From assembly GCF_017255415.1 (NCBI RefSeq), contig NZ_JAFJZZ010000001.1, forward strand, positions 1,258,863 through 1,322,862: a stretch of DNA of 64,000 nt, written 5' to 3'. This stretch comes from Clostridium aminobutyricum. Lineage in GTDB: Bacteria; Bacillota; Clostridia; Peptostreptococcales; Anaerovoracaceae. Shown here one piece after another: positions 9,365 to 17,669 of this stretch. The notes beneath the pieces are model-generated. The model ran no database searches. It saw only the letters and a list, made by a program, of their open reading frames with translations, and was not told the DNA's origin. Each line of letters opens with the position of its first letter. Position 1 is the stretch's first letter. The position numbers and the translations under genes were made by a program.

Positions 9365-10171
9365 TCATTTGCCCTTCCCGATCCATAAAATCACACCAGA
9401 TCCAAGCATAAAGGTAGTGATGCAGGTTAACAGTTCCGATCGATTTGGTACGCCCGGAAAGACCTCCAGCAAGGAACCCAACATAAAGCCGATGATTAAC
9501 ATATAGGTAAACTGAGGATGCCTCTTCATCTCCCGTTCTATCACTCCGGCAGTCAAGAAAGTTCCTACTACTACACCGATTGCCAGAGGTATCAAATATT
9601 TCAAGTCGAAAATTCTTATTGCTTTCAGCGTCAAGTCATACATCCCCAGCATTAAAAGTACGTAAGATGCACTGATTCCCGGTAACACTAAGGCTATTGC
9701 GATAATTATTCCTGCAATAAAAAGCACAAGGAAATGAATCCAATAGGCGCCTGTCGCTAATTGCAGCATATTTTCAGGGAACATCGTAATAAAATAGGCA
9801 ATTCCGGAGCCCACAGCCACTGCACCAACATTAAGGGGCTTCACTCTATCAATAGTGGCTTTCTTATATAAAGGCGGAATGCTGCCGATAATTGCACCTA
9901 GAAATAAGTACATCATCGGTTTATGCCAAGCGGTAACCGCATCAAGCATGAGCCCTGATAAAACAACAATACCCGCTGCCCCTGCTAATCCAAATTGCAG
10001 CAATAGCAATCCATTTGCTTTTAGGTCCTGTTTTAGTGAACTGACTGCGTGTATTAAATCATCATATATTCCAAGTATAATGGCCATGGTGCCTCCGCTA
10101 ACTCCAGGTATCAGCATGGATGCCCCAATAATAAAGCCTTTAACAAATCTTACCCCAATCCTATCTTTCAA
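9365..10171 (-). CDS. popT: Undecaprenyl-phosphate flippase, DUF368/PopT family
   Basis: A polytopic membrane protein of 268 residues of the DUF368 family. The N-terminal GVSGGTMAIILGIYDDLIHA is characteristic, with a related repeat ALVLPGISASYVLLMLGMYD in the second half. The family has been shown to recycle undecaprenyl phosphate across the membrane (PopT), serving wall synthesis. The start is TTG at 10171 with GGGGAG 7 bases upstream. It lies next to a cis-prenyltransferase gene, which also concerns polyprenyl carriers. Confidence 0.87.
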   Translation of the reverse strand: MKDRIGVRFVKGFIIGASMLIPGVSGGTMAIILGIYDDLIHAVSSLKQDLKANGLLLLQFGLAGAAGIVVLSGLMLDAVTAWHKPMMYLFLGAIIGSIPPLYKKATIDRVKPLNVGAVAVGSGIAYFITMFPENMLQLATGAYWIHFLVLFIAGIIIAIALVLPGISASYVLLMLGMYDLTLKAIRIFDLKYLIPLAIGVVVGTFLTAGVIEREMKRHPQFTYMLIIGFMLGSLLEVFPGVPNRSELLTCITTFMLGSGVILWIGKGK

Positions 10172-10284
10172 AATGATGCTCCCCTTATGTAAGTATATAA
10201 TATCAAGCCTTACTAACTTATTTTTATATCTTGTTTTATTATATAATATTATACAAGAATATTAAACCTAAATAATTGCAGAAA

Positions 10285-10329
10285 AAAGAACAAGGTTTAA
10301 CTCCTGATAGAGCTACTCTCTTGTTCTTT
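10285..10329 (-). terminator. Terminator after typA
   Basis: On the minus strand AAAGAACAAG pairs with CTTGTTCTTT across a 25-base loop and runs into six T residues. It starts about 24 bases after the typA stop. Confidence 0.75.
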
Positions 10330-10352
10330 CTATTTTTTATAATTCTCTTGCC

Positions 10353-12224
10353 TTATCGGCCGGAGCGACGTCGTTCCAGCTCGTTTAAGACCTTCTTTCG
10401 AAGCCGTATATCATCCGGAACCACTTCAACCAGTTCATCATCATTGACAAATTCAAGCGCTTCCTCAAGCGTAAATTCTCTAGGAGGAGATAGTTTAATC
10501 GCATCGTCATTGCCCGATGCACGCATATTGGTCGCTTTCTTTGCTTTGCAAGGATTCACTACCATATCATCATTTCGGCTGTTCATCCCTACAATCATGC
10601 CTTCGTACACTTTTGTTCCGGGTTCAAGGAACATCTGAACACGTTCTTGGATATTGAACAGTGCGTATCCCGTTGCTATTCCTGCCTCCTGAGCAATCGC
10701 TACACCATTGATTCGCTGCGGAATCTCACCCTTATATTCATCAAAGCTGTCGAAACGACGAACCATCGTTCCTTCCCCTCGTGTGTCATTAATAAATTCA
10801 CTTCGATAGCCTAGGAGGCCTCTGGTCGGAACCAAATAAACCAGCTTTGAGTACCCGTTATCGCCGGACATTTCCTTCATGATCCCTTTTCGTATGTTCA
10901 ACTTTGCTATAACACTGCCGCTATATTCATCCGGAACCGAAATAATGACCTCTTCCATCGGCTCAAGCTTCTTGCCGTGCTCATTACGGTGCATGATAAC
11001 TTCCGGCTTTGAAACCGCTAATTCATATCCCTCACGTCTCATATTTTCAATTAGGATGGAAAGATGTAATTCGCCTCTGCCCGAAACCTTGAAAACATCC
11101 GTGGAATCCGTTTCTTCTACAACAAGTCCAACGTTTACCTCCAGTTCCTTCTCCAATCGTTCCTTAATATGTCTGGAAGTCACATATTTCCCGACTTTAC
11201 CGGCGAAAGGTGACTTATTAACCATAAAGTTCATGGAAAGCGTAGGCGGTTCAATATGGATCATTTCCATCGGCTGCGGGTCATTGCTAACCGTTATTGT
11301 TTCACCAATGGAGATATCGGCAATACCTGCTACTACTACAATATCGCCGCATTCCGCTTCTTCCACAGGAATTCTCTTCAGTCCTCTATACACAAAGACT
11401 TGATTAATCTTGCGCTGAACCAGGCTTCCATCTGCTTTCGCAACAGCAACCGCTTGTCCGGTTTTTATGGTTCCCTTGGTGATACGCCCAATTCCTAATC
11501 TTCCGATGTAATCATCATATCCTAAAGTAGAAACCTGCAACTGGAGCGGCTCTTCTGTAAGATCCGGATAAGCCTCACAATGCTTGATAATCGTTTCAAA
11601 TAACGGCGTAATATCTTTTCCTTTTCCACCCTGTGGATTCTTCTCTACCTTCTGGTCTCCGGTTTCCACTTCAATGTCCGCTACATCCGCAGGATCATAT
11701 ACAACGATCCCCTGTCTGGCAATTCCGTAGAGTATCGGGAAATCAAGCTGCTTATCATTTGCATTCAAATCCATAAACAGTTCGTACACTTCATCTACAA
11801 CTTCATCGATTCGCGCATCCTTTTTATCGATTTTATTAATCAAAAGAATAGGATTCAGTCCCTTCTCTAACGATTTGTTTAATACAAATCTTGTCTGAGG
11901 CATAGGCCCCTCCGAAGAGTCTACCAACAGTATAACGGTATCCACCGTTTTCATAATCCGCTCTACTTCTGACGAAAAGTCTGCATGTCCCGGTGTATCC
12001 ACTATATTAATTTTTACATCATCATGCATAACCGAACAGTTCTTAGAATAAATCGTAATACCTCTTTCTCTTTCGATATCATCACTGTCCATTACACAAT
12101 CTACCACTTCTTCATTTGCACGAAATACGCCGCTTTGATTTAAGAATGCATCCACCAGCGTGGACTTTCCTGCGTCAACATGGGCGATAACCGCAATGTT
12201 AATAATCTTTTGTTTCTTTGCCAT
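10353..12224 (-). CDS. typA: Ribosome-associated translational GTPase TypA/BipA
   Basis: A full-length translational GTPase of 623 residues. The G domain has AHVDAGKSTL (G1), RERGITI (G2), DTPGHADF (G3) and NKID (G4). Domains II, III and V and the BipA-specific C-terminal domain follow, ending in a basic tail KKVLNELERRRSGR. The protein binds ribosomes and helps large-subunit assembly in cold or stress. A GTAGGATAG ribosome site precedes the ATG. The upstream leader carries its own promoter-like sequence and terminator, listed separately. Confidence 0.96.
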   Translation of the reverse strand: MAKKQKIINIAVIAHVDAGKSTLVDAFLNQSGVFRANEEVVDCVMDSDDIERERGITIYSKNCSVMHDDVKINIVDTPGHADFSSEVERIMKTVDTVILLVDSSEGPMPQTRFVLNKSLEKGLNPILLINKIDKKDARIDEVVDEVYELFMDLNANDKQLDFPILYGIARQGIVVYDPADVADIEVETGDQKVEKNPQGGKGKDITPLFETIIKHCEAYPDLTEEPLQLQVSTLGYDDYIGRLGIGRITKGTIKTGQAVAVAKADGSLVQRKINQVFVYRGLKRIPVEEAECGDIVVVAGIADISIGETITVSNDPQPMEMIHIEPPTLSMNFMVNKSPFAGKVGKYVTSRHIKERLEKELEVNVGLVVEETDSTDVFKVSGRGELHLSILIENMRREGYELAVSKPEVIMHRNEHGKKLEPMEEVIISVPDEYSGSVIAKLNIRKGIMKEMSGDNGYSKLVYLVPTRGLLGYRSEFINDTRGEGTMVRRFDSFDEYKGEIPQRINGVAIAQEAGIATGYALFNIQERVQMFLEPGTKVYEGMIVGMNSRNDDMVVNPCKAKKATNMRASGNDDAIKLSPPREFTLEEALEFVNDDELVEVVPDDIRLRKKVLNELERRRSGR

Positions 12225-12330
12225 TTTTCTATCCTACTTTCTATATGGAACCGATCCTTAGTGTGTCCTTCTCCTTTTCAAGGCGGAGACACATGTTCTG
12301 TCGGTAATCATTATTGGTCAATGAAAAAGC

Positions 12331-12418
12331 CCGCCGTTGGTATAAAATGTATCACTTTGCTGGCGGTTTTCCATAAATGTTATGTCCAAAATTCGAACCG
12401 TAATATTATATCATATAA
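12331..12418 (-). promoter_or_regulatory. typA leader: promoter and terminator hairpin
   Basis: On the minus strand a promoter-like TTACTT, 16 bases, TATAAT lies near 12410. It is followed at 12331-12366 by a hairpin CCGCC / GGCGG running into CTTTTT. The typA start is still about 110 bases downstream. A second CCGCC in that stretch (GTGTCTCCGCC, near 12285) could compete for GGCGG. This arrangement suggests attenuation, or a short RNA that ends before typA. The amidase gene leaves the same 380-base gap in the other direction, and I see no clear promoter for it. Confidence 0.5.
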
Positions 12419-12607
12419 ATAGCATAAAGTAACTATTTATTTTTGATACGCTATGAAATAGATGCTCCTGCCATAACCCATATCCTATTGAACTTTTCAC
12501 CAGTTCCTCTTTTGTTACATATTATAAATATTATGTTTAATGACTAACAACTCTTTTGTTTCTCAGTAAATTTCCGTATTGGGGAAAAATCTGCAAGGAG
12601 GATAACA

Positions 12608-13165
12608 ATGGAAAAAAGTCCTAGTGTATATTTAAGTCCTTCCGTCCAAGACTATAACGAATATATTATCGGCGGAAGCGAAGAATATTATATGAATCTT
12701 ATAGCGGATGCCATGGTTCCTTATCTAAGAGCTAGCAATATCGCTTTTACTCGAAATAATCCGAATGATTCGTTATCTCAGGTTATCGATCAATCAAATG
12801 TAGGAGATTACGATTTGCACGTTGCCCTTCATACCAATTCTTCTCCGGAAAACATCTCCGGGATTCTGCAGGGGCCTGATGTGTATTATTATGCTTACAG
12901 TACTGAAGGCGAAAAAGCAGCCAATATTTTTGCCAAAAATCTGACGAGCATCTATCCGCATCCGGATTTAGTAACCGTCATACCGAACACCACTTTGGCC
13001 GAGTTGCGACGAGCAAGAGCAACGGCAATACTGTTAGAGCTAGCTTATCACGACAACTATCAAGACGCCACTTGGATAGCAGAAAGCATTGATCCGACTG
13101 CGCGCAATCTGGTACTGTCTCTTACACAGTATTTTGGGATTCCTTTCATCATCCCTTATGCCTAA
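12608..13165 (+). CDS. N-acetylmuramoyl-L-alanine amidase, Amidase_3 type
   Basis: A zinc amidase of 185 residues consisting only of the catalytic domain. The opening YLSPSVQDYNEY and the GGSEEYYMNL segment are typical of clostridial Amidase_3 proteins. The expected metal ligands are Glu in GGSEE, His in LHVALHTNSS and the catalytic Glu in ILLELAYHDN. There is no signal peptide and no wall-binding domain, so it may act in sporulation or lysis, or be released another way. AAGGAGGATAACA precedes the ATG. It is a lone gene. Confidence 0.85.
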   Translation: MEKSPSVYLSPSVQDYNEYIIGGSEEYYMNLIADAMVPYLRASNIAFTRNNPNDSLSQVIDQSNVGDYDLHVALHTNSSPENISGILQGPDVYYYAYSTEGEKAANIFAKNLTSIYPHPDLVTVIPNTTLAELRRARATAILLELAYHDNYQDATWIAESIDPTARNLVLSLTQYFGIPFIIPYA

Positions 13166-13239
13166 TGGAATTTCTTGCTTTATAGGAAGTTCTTATGATA
13201 CACTACCACTATAAATCTGTAGATTGAAAGTGGTGTAAA

Positions 13240-14409
13240 ATGAACAAATTAACGGAATTATTGGATGAAATATTTGATGATGACCGGGCGGAACTTCTGA
13301 ACAAAATGATCTTCGGAAACTTACGCAAAAAGTCAACTCTATATAAAAAGGTAACCATTCGGCCTATCCTGCTTCAGGGAAAACCCTTATTTCAAGCAGA
13401 ATATCACTATGAAAAAAAGGTAATCCAAAAGAATCTGGATTGGTTTGAAGCAAACGAACTGGCTCAGCAATTGATACAGGAAGATTTTAAGCAAATTAAT
13501 ATACAAACAGCCCATGAAGATATTCAAGTGTTGGCTGCTAAACCGGAAACTCCCAAAATAACACGAAAACCGGTAACGGGTCGAGATCCGGTTAAGCTGG
13601 AACACAACCAAGAAAAAAAATATATCATCCCGGATAAAAAGCCTTGCGATTTCTTGATTAAACTTGGCGTGATGAGCGATGACGGAACGGTCTTTCAAAA
13701 ACATTATGCGAAATTTCGCCAAATCAATCGGTTTCTTGAAATTGTCGATGATGTAATGGAATACTTGCCGAAAGAGCAAGCAAAGCCTTTTAAAATCATC
13801 GATTTTGGCTGCGGGAAATCGTATCTGACCTTTGCCCTCTACTATTATTTAAAATTACTGAAAGGTCACGCTATAGAAATCATAGGTCTTGATTTAAAAG
13901 AGGATGTGATCGCTTTCTGTAATAAGACAGCTCAGGACTTAGGATATGACGGCTTAACGTTTTTATTAGGCGATATTGCAGATTACACGAGTGACCATGC
14001 CGACATGGTTGTCACGTTGCATGCCTGTGATACCGCTACTGATTATGCTCTCATCAATGCGGTAAAATGGAAATCAAAAGTCATTCTTTCCGTTCCCTGC
14101 TGTCAGCACGAACTGTTCAGTCAAATAAAAAATGAGCTGCATCAACCGATGTATAAGCATGGTATTTTAAAAGACCGATTTACAGAATTGCTGACAGACG
14201 GACTGCGTGCATTAAAGTTAGAAGCCTGCGGATATGAAGTATCCTTGATCGAATTCACAAGCTTAGAGCATACGGCAAAAAATATTATGCTTCGGGCGGT
14301 ATTGGATTCTTCTCCAAAGGCATCAGCGGTTCAGCGCGCCGAAGCAGAATACCAGGCATTGAAAGAATACTATCAGGTAAACCCTACCATTGATCTATTG
14401 AATAAATAA
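13240..14409 (+). CDS. Class I SAM-dependent methyltransferase, METTL25-like
   Basis: A 389-residue protein. The C-terminal two thirds is a Rossmann methyltransferase: motif I is IIDFGCGKSYLTFALYYY near residue 187, followed by IIGLDLKED and then VTLHACDTATDYALINAV. A CCQHEL segment near 285 is typical of the METTL25/RRNAD1-like group, whose bacterial members have no settled substrate. The first 130 residues are basic and look like an RNA- or protein-binding extension. The start has a weak AAAGTGGTG site. A terminator follows. Confidence 0.8.
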   Translation: MNKLTELLDEIFDDDRAELLNKMIFGNLRKKSTLYKKVTIRPILLQGKPLFQAEYHYEKKVIQKNLDWFEANELAQQLIQEDFKQINIQTAHEDIQVLAAKPETPKITRKPVTGRDPVKLEHNQEKKYIIPDKKPCDFLIKLGVMSDDGTVFQKHYAKFRQINRFLEIVDDVMEYLPKEQAKPFKIIDFGCGKSYLTFALYYYLKLLKGHAIEIIGLDLKEDVIAFCNKTAQDLGYDGLTFLLGDIADYTSDHADMVVTLHACDTATDYALINAVKWKSKVILSVPCCQHELFSQIKNELHQPMYKHGILKDRFTELLTDGLRALKLEACGYEVSLIEFTSLEHTAKNIMLRAVLDSSPKASAVQRAEAEYQALKEYYQVNPTIDLLNK

Positions 14410-14450
14410 TGAAAGTATAAGCAAAGCGGATAAATAAAGAAAAAAAGAAA

Positions 14451-14489
14451 AGCAAGCAACATTAACGAACTCGTTAGTCTGTGCTTGCT
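14451..14489. terminator. Bidirectional terminator between the methyltransferase and queF
   Basis: AGCAAGCA and TGCTTGCT form an 8-bp stem, with a further short helix inside the loop. The minus-strand exit is TTTTCTTTTTTT and the plus-strand exit is ATTTTATTT. It lies between two converging genes and can serve both. Confidence 0.75.
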
Positions 14490-14532
14490 ATTTTATTTCC
14501 TTTTATAGTTCTCCGATTTAGTAATCGTCAAA

Positions 14533-15033
14533 TTATCTATTGTCTACTTTTTCCGGATACAGATCATGATTTGCAAGCCGATTAAAAGCAATTTGTTCCC
14601 ATTTCGTATCCGCTTGCCCATAATTGCAGAACGGATCGATGGAAATCCCTCCACGAGGCGTAAATTTGCCCCATACCTCAATGTATTTCGGGTCCATTAG
14701 CTTAATCAAATCTTTCATAATCACGTTCACACAATCTTCGTGAAAATCACCATGATTACGGAAAGAAAATAAATATAGCTTTAACGACTTGCTTTCCACC
14801 ATCTTAACATTTGGTACATAGGATATGGTAATGGTTGCAAAATCAGGCTGTCCTGTTATAGGACAAAGGCTCGTAAATTCAGGACAATTAAATTTTACAA
14901 AATAATCATTATCCGGATGCTTATTCACAAAAGTTTCTAATATACCCGGATCATAATTCATTTCATACGTTGTGTTCTGATTACCTAATAAAGTAATTCC
15001 CTTTGTTTCTTCATCGTTTCTTCCGCTCATCAT
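14533..15033 (-). CDS. queF: NADPH-dependent 7-cyano-7-deazaguanine reductase
   Basis: QueF reduces the nitrile preQ0 to the amine preQ1, the last pre-insertion step of queuosine synthesis. The 166-residue size is the short type I form. The catalytic Cys and Asp are in [13 protein letters not shown], and the NADPH/substrate segment [14 protein letters not shown] is present. It is the last gene of the operon, 14 bases after queC, with GAAGGAAATG at the start. Confidence 0.95.
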   Translation of the reverse strand: MMSGRNDEETKGITLLGNQNTTYEMNYDPGILETFVNKHPDNDYFVKFNCPEFTSLCPITGQPDFATITISYVPNVKMVESKSLKLYLFSFRNHGDFHEDCVNVIMKDLIKLMDPKYIEVWGKFTPRGGISIDPFCNYGQADTKWEQIAFNRLANHDLYPEKVDNR

Positions 15034-15047
15034 TTCCTTCTCTTTCT

Positions 15048-15725
15048 TTACATTGCAGGATCATTTAATCCATTTATTTCAAATGCCTTCCGTCGGTCAA
15101 TGCAGGTCGCACAGGTTCCGCAAGGCTCATCTCCGCCTTCATAACAACTCCACGTTAATTCGTATGGGACTTTCAGTTCCATTCCCTTTTTTACAACCTC
15201 TGCTTTGGTCCAGGATACAAAAGGGGCTTCGATTTGTAACTGCTTTCCGCTTCCTTCATAGATGGCTTTGTTCATTGCAGTATTGAATTCAATGCTGCAA
15301 TCCGGATAAGCATTTCCCGCCGCATCATCGCTATGTGCTCCATAATATATGATATTGCAACCCTTGGATAAGGCGATACTAGCCGCCGAAGACAGAAACA
15401 ATCCATTTCGAAACGGAACATAAGTGGATACCGGTTTGCCCTCGGTGCTTTGAATTTGTTTCGAATAATCACCTTTTGGAATTTCGTTCCTTGAATGGGC
15501 CAGAAGAGAACATTCACTGTATTCAAAGATCTTGGCTAAATCTAAATAAATCAATTCCACTTGATAATACGATGCGATTCTTCGAGAAACCTCTATTTCT
15601 TTTGCATGCTTTTGTCCATAAGAAATGGATAAAGCGATCACATTTTCTTTCCCATATTGATCGATAGCTAAGGCAAGGCAGGTGGTACTGTCTACTCCTC
15701 CGCTGGATAAGACTAATGCTTTCAT
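15048..15725 (-). CDS. queC: 7-cyano-7-deazaguanine synthase
   Basis: QueC converts 7-carboxy-7-deazaguanine to preQ0 with ATP and ammonia. The PP-loop [15 protein letters not shown] is at the N-terminus. The C-terminal zinc site is visible as [15 protein letters not shown], preceded by the conserved ELTWS. At 225 residues it has the normal length. It lies third to last in the preQ1 operon, between folE and queF. Confidence 0.96.
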   Translation of the reverse strand: MKALVLSSGGVDSTTCLALAIDQYGKENVIALSISYGQKHAKEIEVSRRIASYYQVELIYLDLAKIFEYSECSLLAHSRNEIPKGDYSKQIQSTEGKPVSTYVPFRNGLFLSSAASIALSKGCNIIYYGAHSDDAAGNAYPDCSIEFNTAMNKAIYEGSGKQLQIEAPFVSWTKAEVVKKGMELKVPYELTWSCYEGGDEPCGTCATCIDRRKAFEINGLNDPAM

Positions 15726-15743
15726 ATCTACTCTCCTGTTTTT

Positions 15744-16319
15744 CTATTTTAAATGCATCTGCAAATTTGCATCTGTCTGGAAACGTCCCCTTAAAGTTAA
15801 CGTAAGAGTTTTTGCAGAATTTTTCTTAATTCCCCTGGCACTCATACAACTGTGATATCCCTCTATCACGACCGCCACATCTTCCGAACCGGTCACTTCT
15901 TGAATGATTTCTGCAATATCAGAACCAATTCTCTCTTGAAGTTGTAATCGCTTGGCAGCCATTTCTGCAATCCGTGCAATTTTACTTAACCCTATTATTT
16001 TTCCATTGGGTACGTAAGCTACCGACGCTTTCATATCATACATCAACGCTAAATGATGCTCACAATGACTGAAAATATCAATATCTCTCACCACAATCAA
16101 ATCTCGGTTGTCTTGAACAAATTCTAAATCTTCTTCAAAGGTTTTGCCAAACAGTTGAGCAATGTCATGATTGCTGTAATTCATTCCTTCAAACACTTCT
16201 TCATACATACGGGCTACTCGCTTAGGCGTATCTTTTAGGCCTTCACGATCAGGATTATCCCCCAGCGCCACGATAATACCCCTAATATGTTCTTGTATAG
16301 CGGCTATATCTATTGCCAT
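15744..16319 (-). CDS. folE: GTP cyclohydrolase I
   Basis: FolE makes 7,8-dihydroneopterin triphosphate from GTP, the shared precursor of folate and queuosine. The zinc ligands appear in [10 protein letters not shown] and in CMSARGIKK near the C-terminus. Length is 191 residues. Placement inside the que operon means this copy feeds deazapurine synthesis, although the product can also enter folate synthesis. AAGAGGTAAAGAG precedes the ATG. Confidence 0.96.
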   Translation of the reverse strand: MAIDIAAIQEHIRGIIVALGDNPDREGLKDTPKRVARMYEEVFEGMNYSNHDIAQLFGKTFEEDLEFVQDNRDLIVVRDIDIFSHCEHHLALMYDMKASVAYVPNGKIIGLSKIARIAEMAAKRLQLQERIGSDIAEIIQEVTGSEDVAVVIEGYHSCMSARGIKKNSAKTLTLTLRGRFQTDANLQMHLK

Positions 16320-16358
16320 CTCTTTACCTCTTTTCTATCCTTGTTCCTATATCTTCCA

Positions 16359-17027
16359 TTAAACCCCTCGTCTATCCGGCTCCCAAATCACTTTGTGCAT
16401 CTGCAACTGCATCGTTACATCATTCAACCGGTTTTGTATTAAATAGTCCACTATTTCTTCCAACTCTATTCGACCGAATACCGGACTGATATAGACGTGA
16501 CATGTTGATGTCAGATCATGTGTCCTTATAATATCCGCCGCACGGTTTAAATCATTCATATCACCTACTACAAACTTTACTGTATCCTGACGGGTAAGCC
16601 GTTTAAAGTTTGAGACGAGCATGTTTGATTCCATCAAACTCCCTGGAAGCTTATAGTCCATCGTAAACGCAGGCGGATTACTAATACCCGTAAAAGACAA
16701 TAAATCAATACTGCCGTTGGTTTCAATTTCTACTCGCAAAAGCGGGTCTGCCGCAAGTAATTGCAGCAATTGCATTATATTCGGAACAAGCAAAGGTTCT
16801 CCGCCAGTAAGGGTTATATTCTTGATGCCGGTTTCCTTTATATACTCATAAATTTGCTGCTCTGTCATCCAAGCAAAAGGCGCATGCTCTTCATTGGCCC
16901 ATGCGGTATCGCAATAGGAACAGGATAGATTGCAGCCTTGAAATCGAATAAATACCGCTAATTGTCCTGCACAAACGCCTTCTCCGTTTATGCTCACGAA
17001 TTTTTCAACTACTTTATATTGTGCCAT
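16359..17027 (-). CDS. queE: 7-carboxy-7-deazaguanine synthase (radical SAM)
   Basis: QueE rearranges 6-carboxytetrahydropterin to 7-carboxy-7-deazaguanine. The 4Fe-4S motif is CNLSCSYC (CX3CX2C) near residue 32, preceded by RFQGCNLS. The SAM-binding TGGEPLL follows near residue 75. At 222 residues it is a normal compact QueE. Its start meets the stop of queD, so the two are translationally coupled. Confidence 0.95.
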   Translation of the reverse strand: MAQYKVVEKFVSINGEGVCAGQLAVFIRFQGCNLSCSYCDTAWANEEHAPFAWMTEQQIYEYIKETGIKNITLTGGEPLLVPNIMQLLQLLAADPLLRVEIETNGSIDLLSFTGISNPPAFTMDYKLPGSLMESNMLVSNFKRLTRQDTVKFVVGDMNDLNRAADIIRTHDLTSTCHVYISPVFGRIELEEIVDYLIQNRLNDVTMQLQMHKVIWEPDRRGV

Positions 17028-17450
17028 TTAATGCTCCTCGTAGGAGGCACAATTGTTCGGCGTTTCATAAACCGTAGCCGATTTCACCTGATAACCTCTT
17101 TCTTTCATTCTATCATAAAAATATTTTGCAAAATTTTCTGCAGTTGGACGAAACTCCATTACAATAATTTGAAACCCTTCCTCTGTTAATGCCTCTATGG
17201 TTTTTGACTTCAGCGTACCCTTCTCAATAATGAACGCATGATCCAATAAATCCACTTCTGCTTTTATCTCTTGCTTCAACTCACCAAAGTCAACAACCAT
17301 TCCGTTCAGCTGATGATTCGTTTGTAATGTTGGACTTTCCACTTCAATGACAACCCGCCATCTGTGACCGTGGATGTTGCTGCAATTCCCCTTATATCCA
17401 GCTAAAAAATGTGCTGAATCAAAACTATGTTCTGTTTTCAAAATATACAT
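17028..17450 (-). CDS. queD: 6-carboxy-5,6,7,8-tetrahydropterin synthase
   Basis: QueD converts dihydroneopterin triphosphate to 6-carboxytetrahydropterin. The zinc His residues are in EHSFDSAHFL and in HGHRWRV, and the catalytic Cys is in NCSNIHGHRW. I chose ATG 17450 (140 residues) because AAGGAT stands about 8 bases before it and the protein then has family length. A longer in-frame reading from 17549 passes through the terminator stem and is not credible. It is the first gene of the operon, behind the riboswitch. Confidence 0.95.
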   Translation of the reverse strand: MYILKTEHSFDSAHFLAGYKGNCSNIHGHRWRVVIEVESPTLQTNHQLNGMVVDFGELKQEIKAEVDLLDHAFIIEKGTLKSKTIEALTEEGFQIIVMEFRPTAENFAKYFYDRMKERGYQVKSATVYETPNNCASYEEH

Positions 17451-17484
17451 AAGAGATATCCTTCCCATAAAATTTCTTATTAGA

Positions 17485-17516
17485 TAAAAAAAATAGGCAT
17501 ACCAACTATGCCTATT
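17485..17516 (-). terminator. Intrinsic terminator in the que operon leader
   Basis: AATAGGCATA and TATGCCTATT form a perfect 10-bp stem with a 5-base loop, followed by eight T residues on the minus strand. It lies between the preQ1-type aptamer and the queD ribosome site, where a riboswitch expression platform is expected. About 60 bases separate it from the aptamer. Confidence 0.85.
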
Positions 17517-17577
17517 TATATCATTACCTAAATAAATGCGAAAATTCACATTGTCTTATATAATCATTAAATATTAG

Positions 17578-17621
17578 CCCTAGTTTTGTTTATAGACAGG
17601 ATGGTACAAATAAACTGTCTT
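17578..17621 (-). promoter_or_regulatory. preQ1-I-type riboswitch aptamer with promoter
   Basis: The minus strand reads GACAG, a 15-base loop containing TGTACCAT, CTGTC, then an A-rich tail TATAAACAAAACTAGG. This matches the class I preQ1 aptamer: a 5-bp P1, a C-containing loop and a tail close to the AACAAAACAAGG of the known Thermoanaerobacter aptamer. A TATAAT lies at 17626-17631, so the transcript would begin at the aptamer. High preQ1 should favour the downstream terminator and shut off queD-queE-folE-queC-queF. Confidence 0.78.
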
Positions 17622-17669
17622 TCCTATTATATTTCAAATTATAACATTCGTATTTCATAAGTGTCAAGA

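Noticed and set aside
17451..17549. N-terminal extension of QueD from a GTG at 17549
   Set aside because: It reads through the leader terminator stem and T-run, has no ribosome site, and makes the protein longer than its family.
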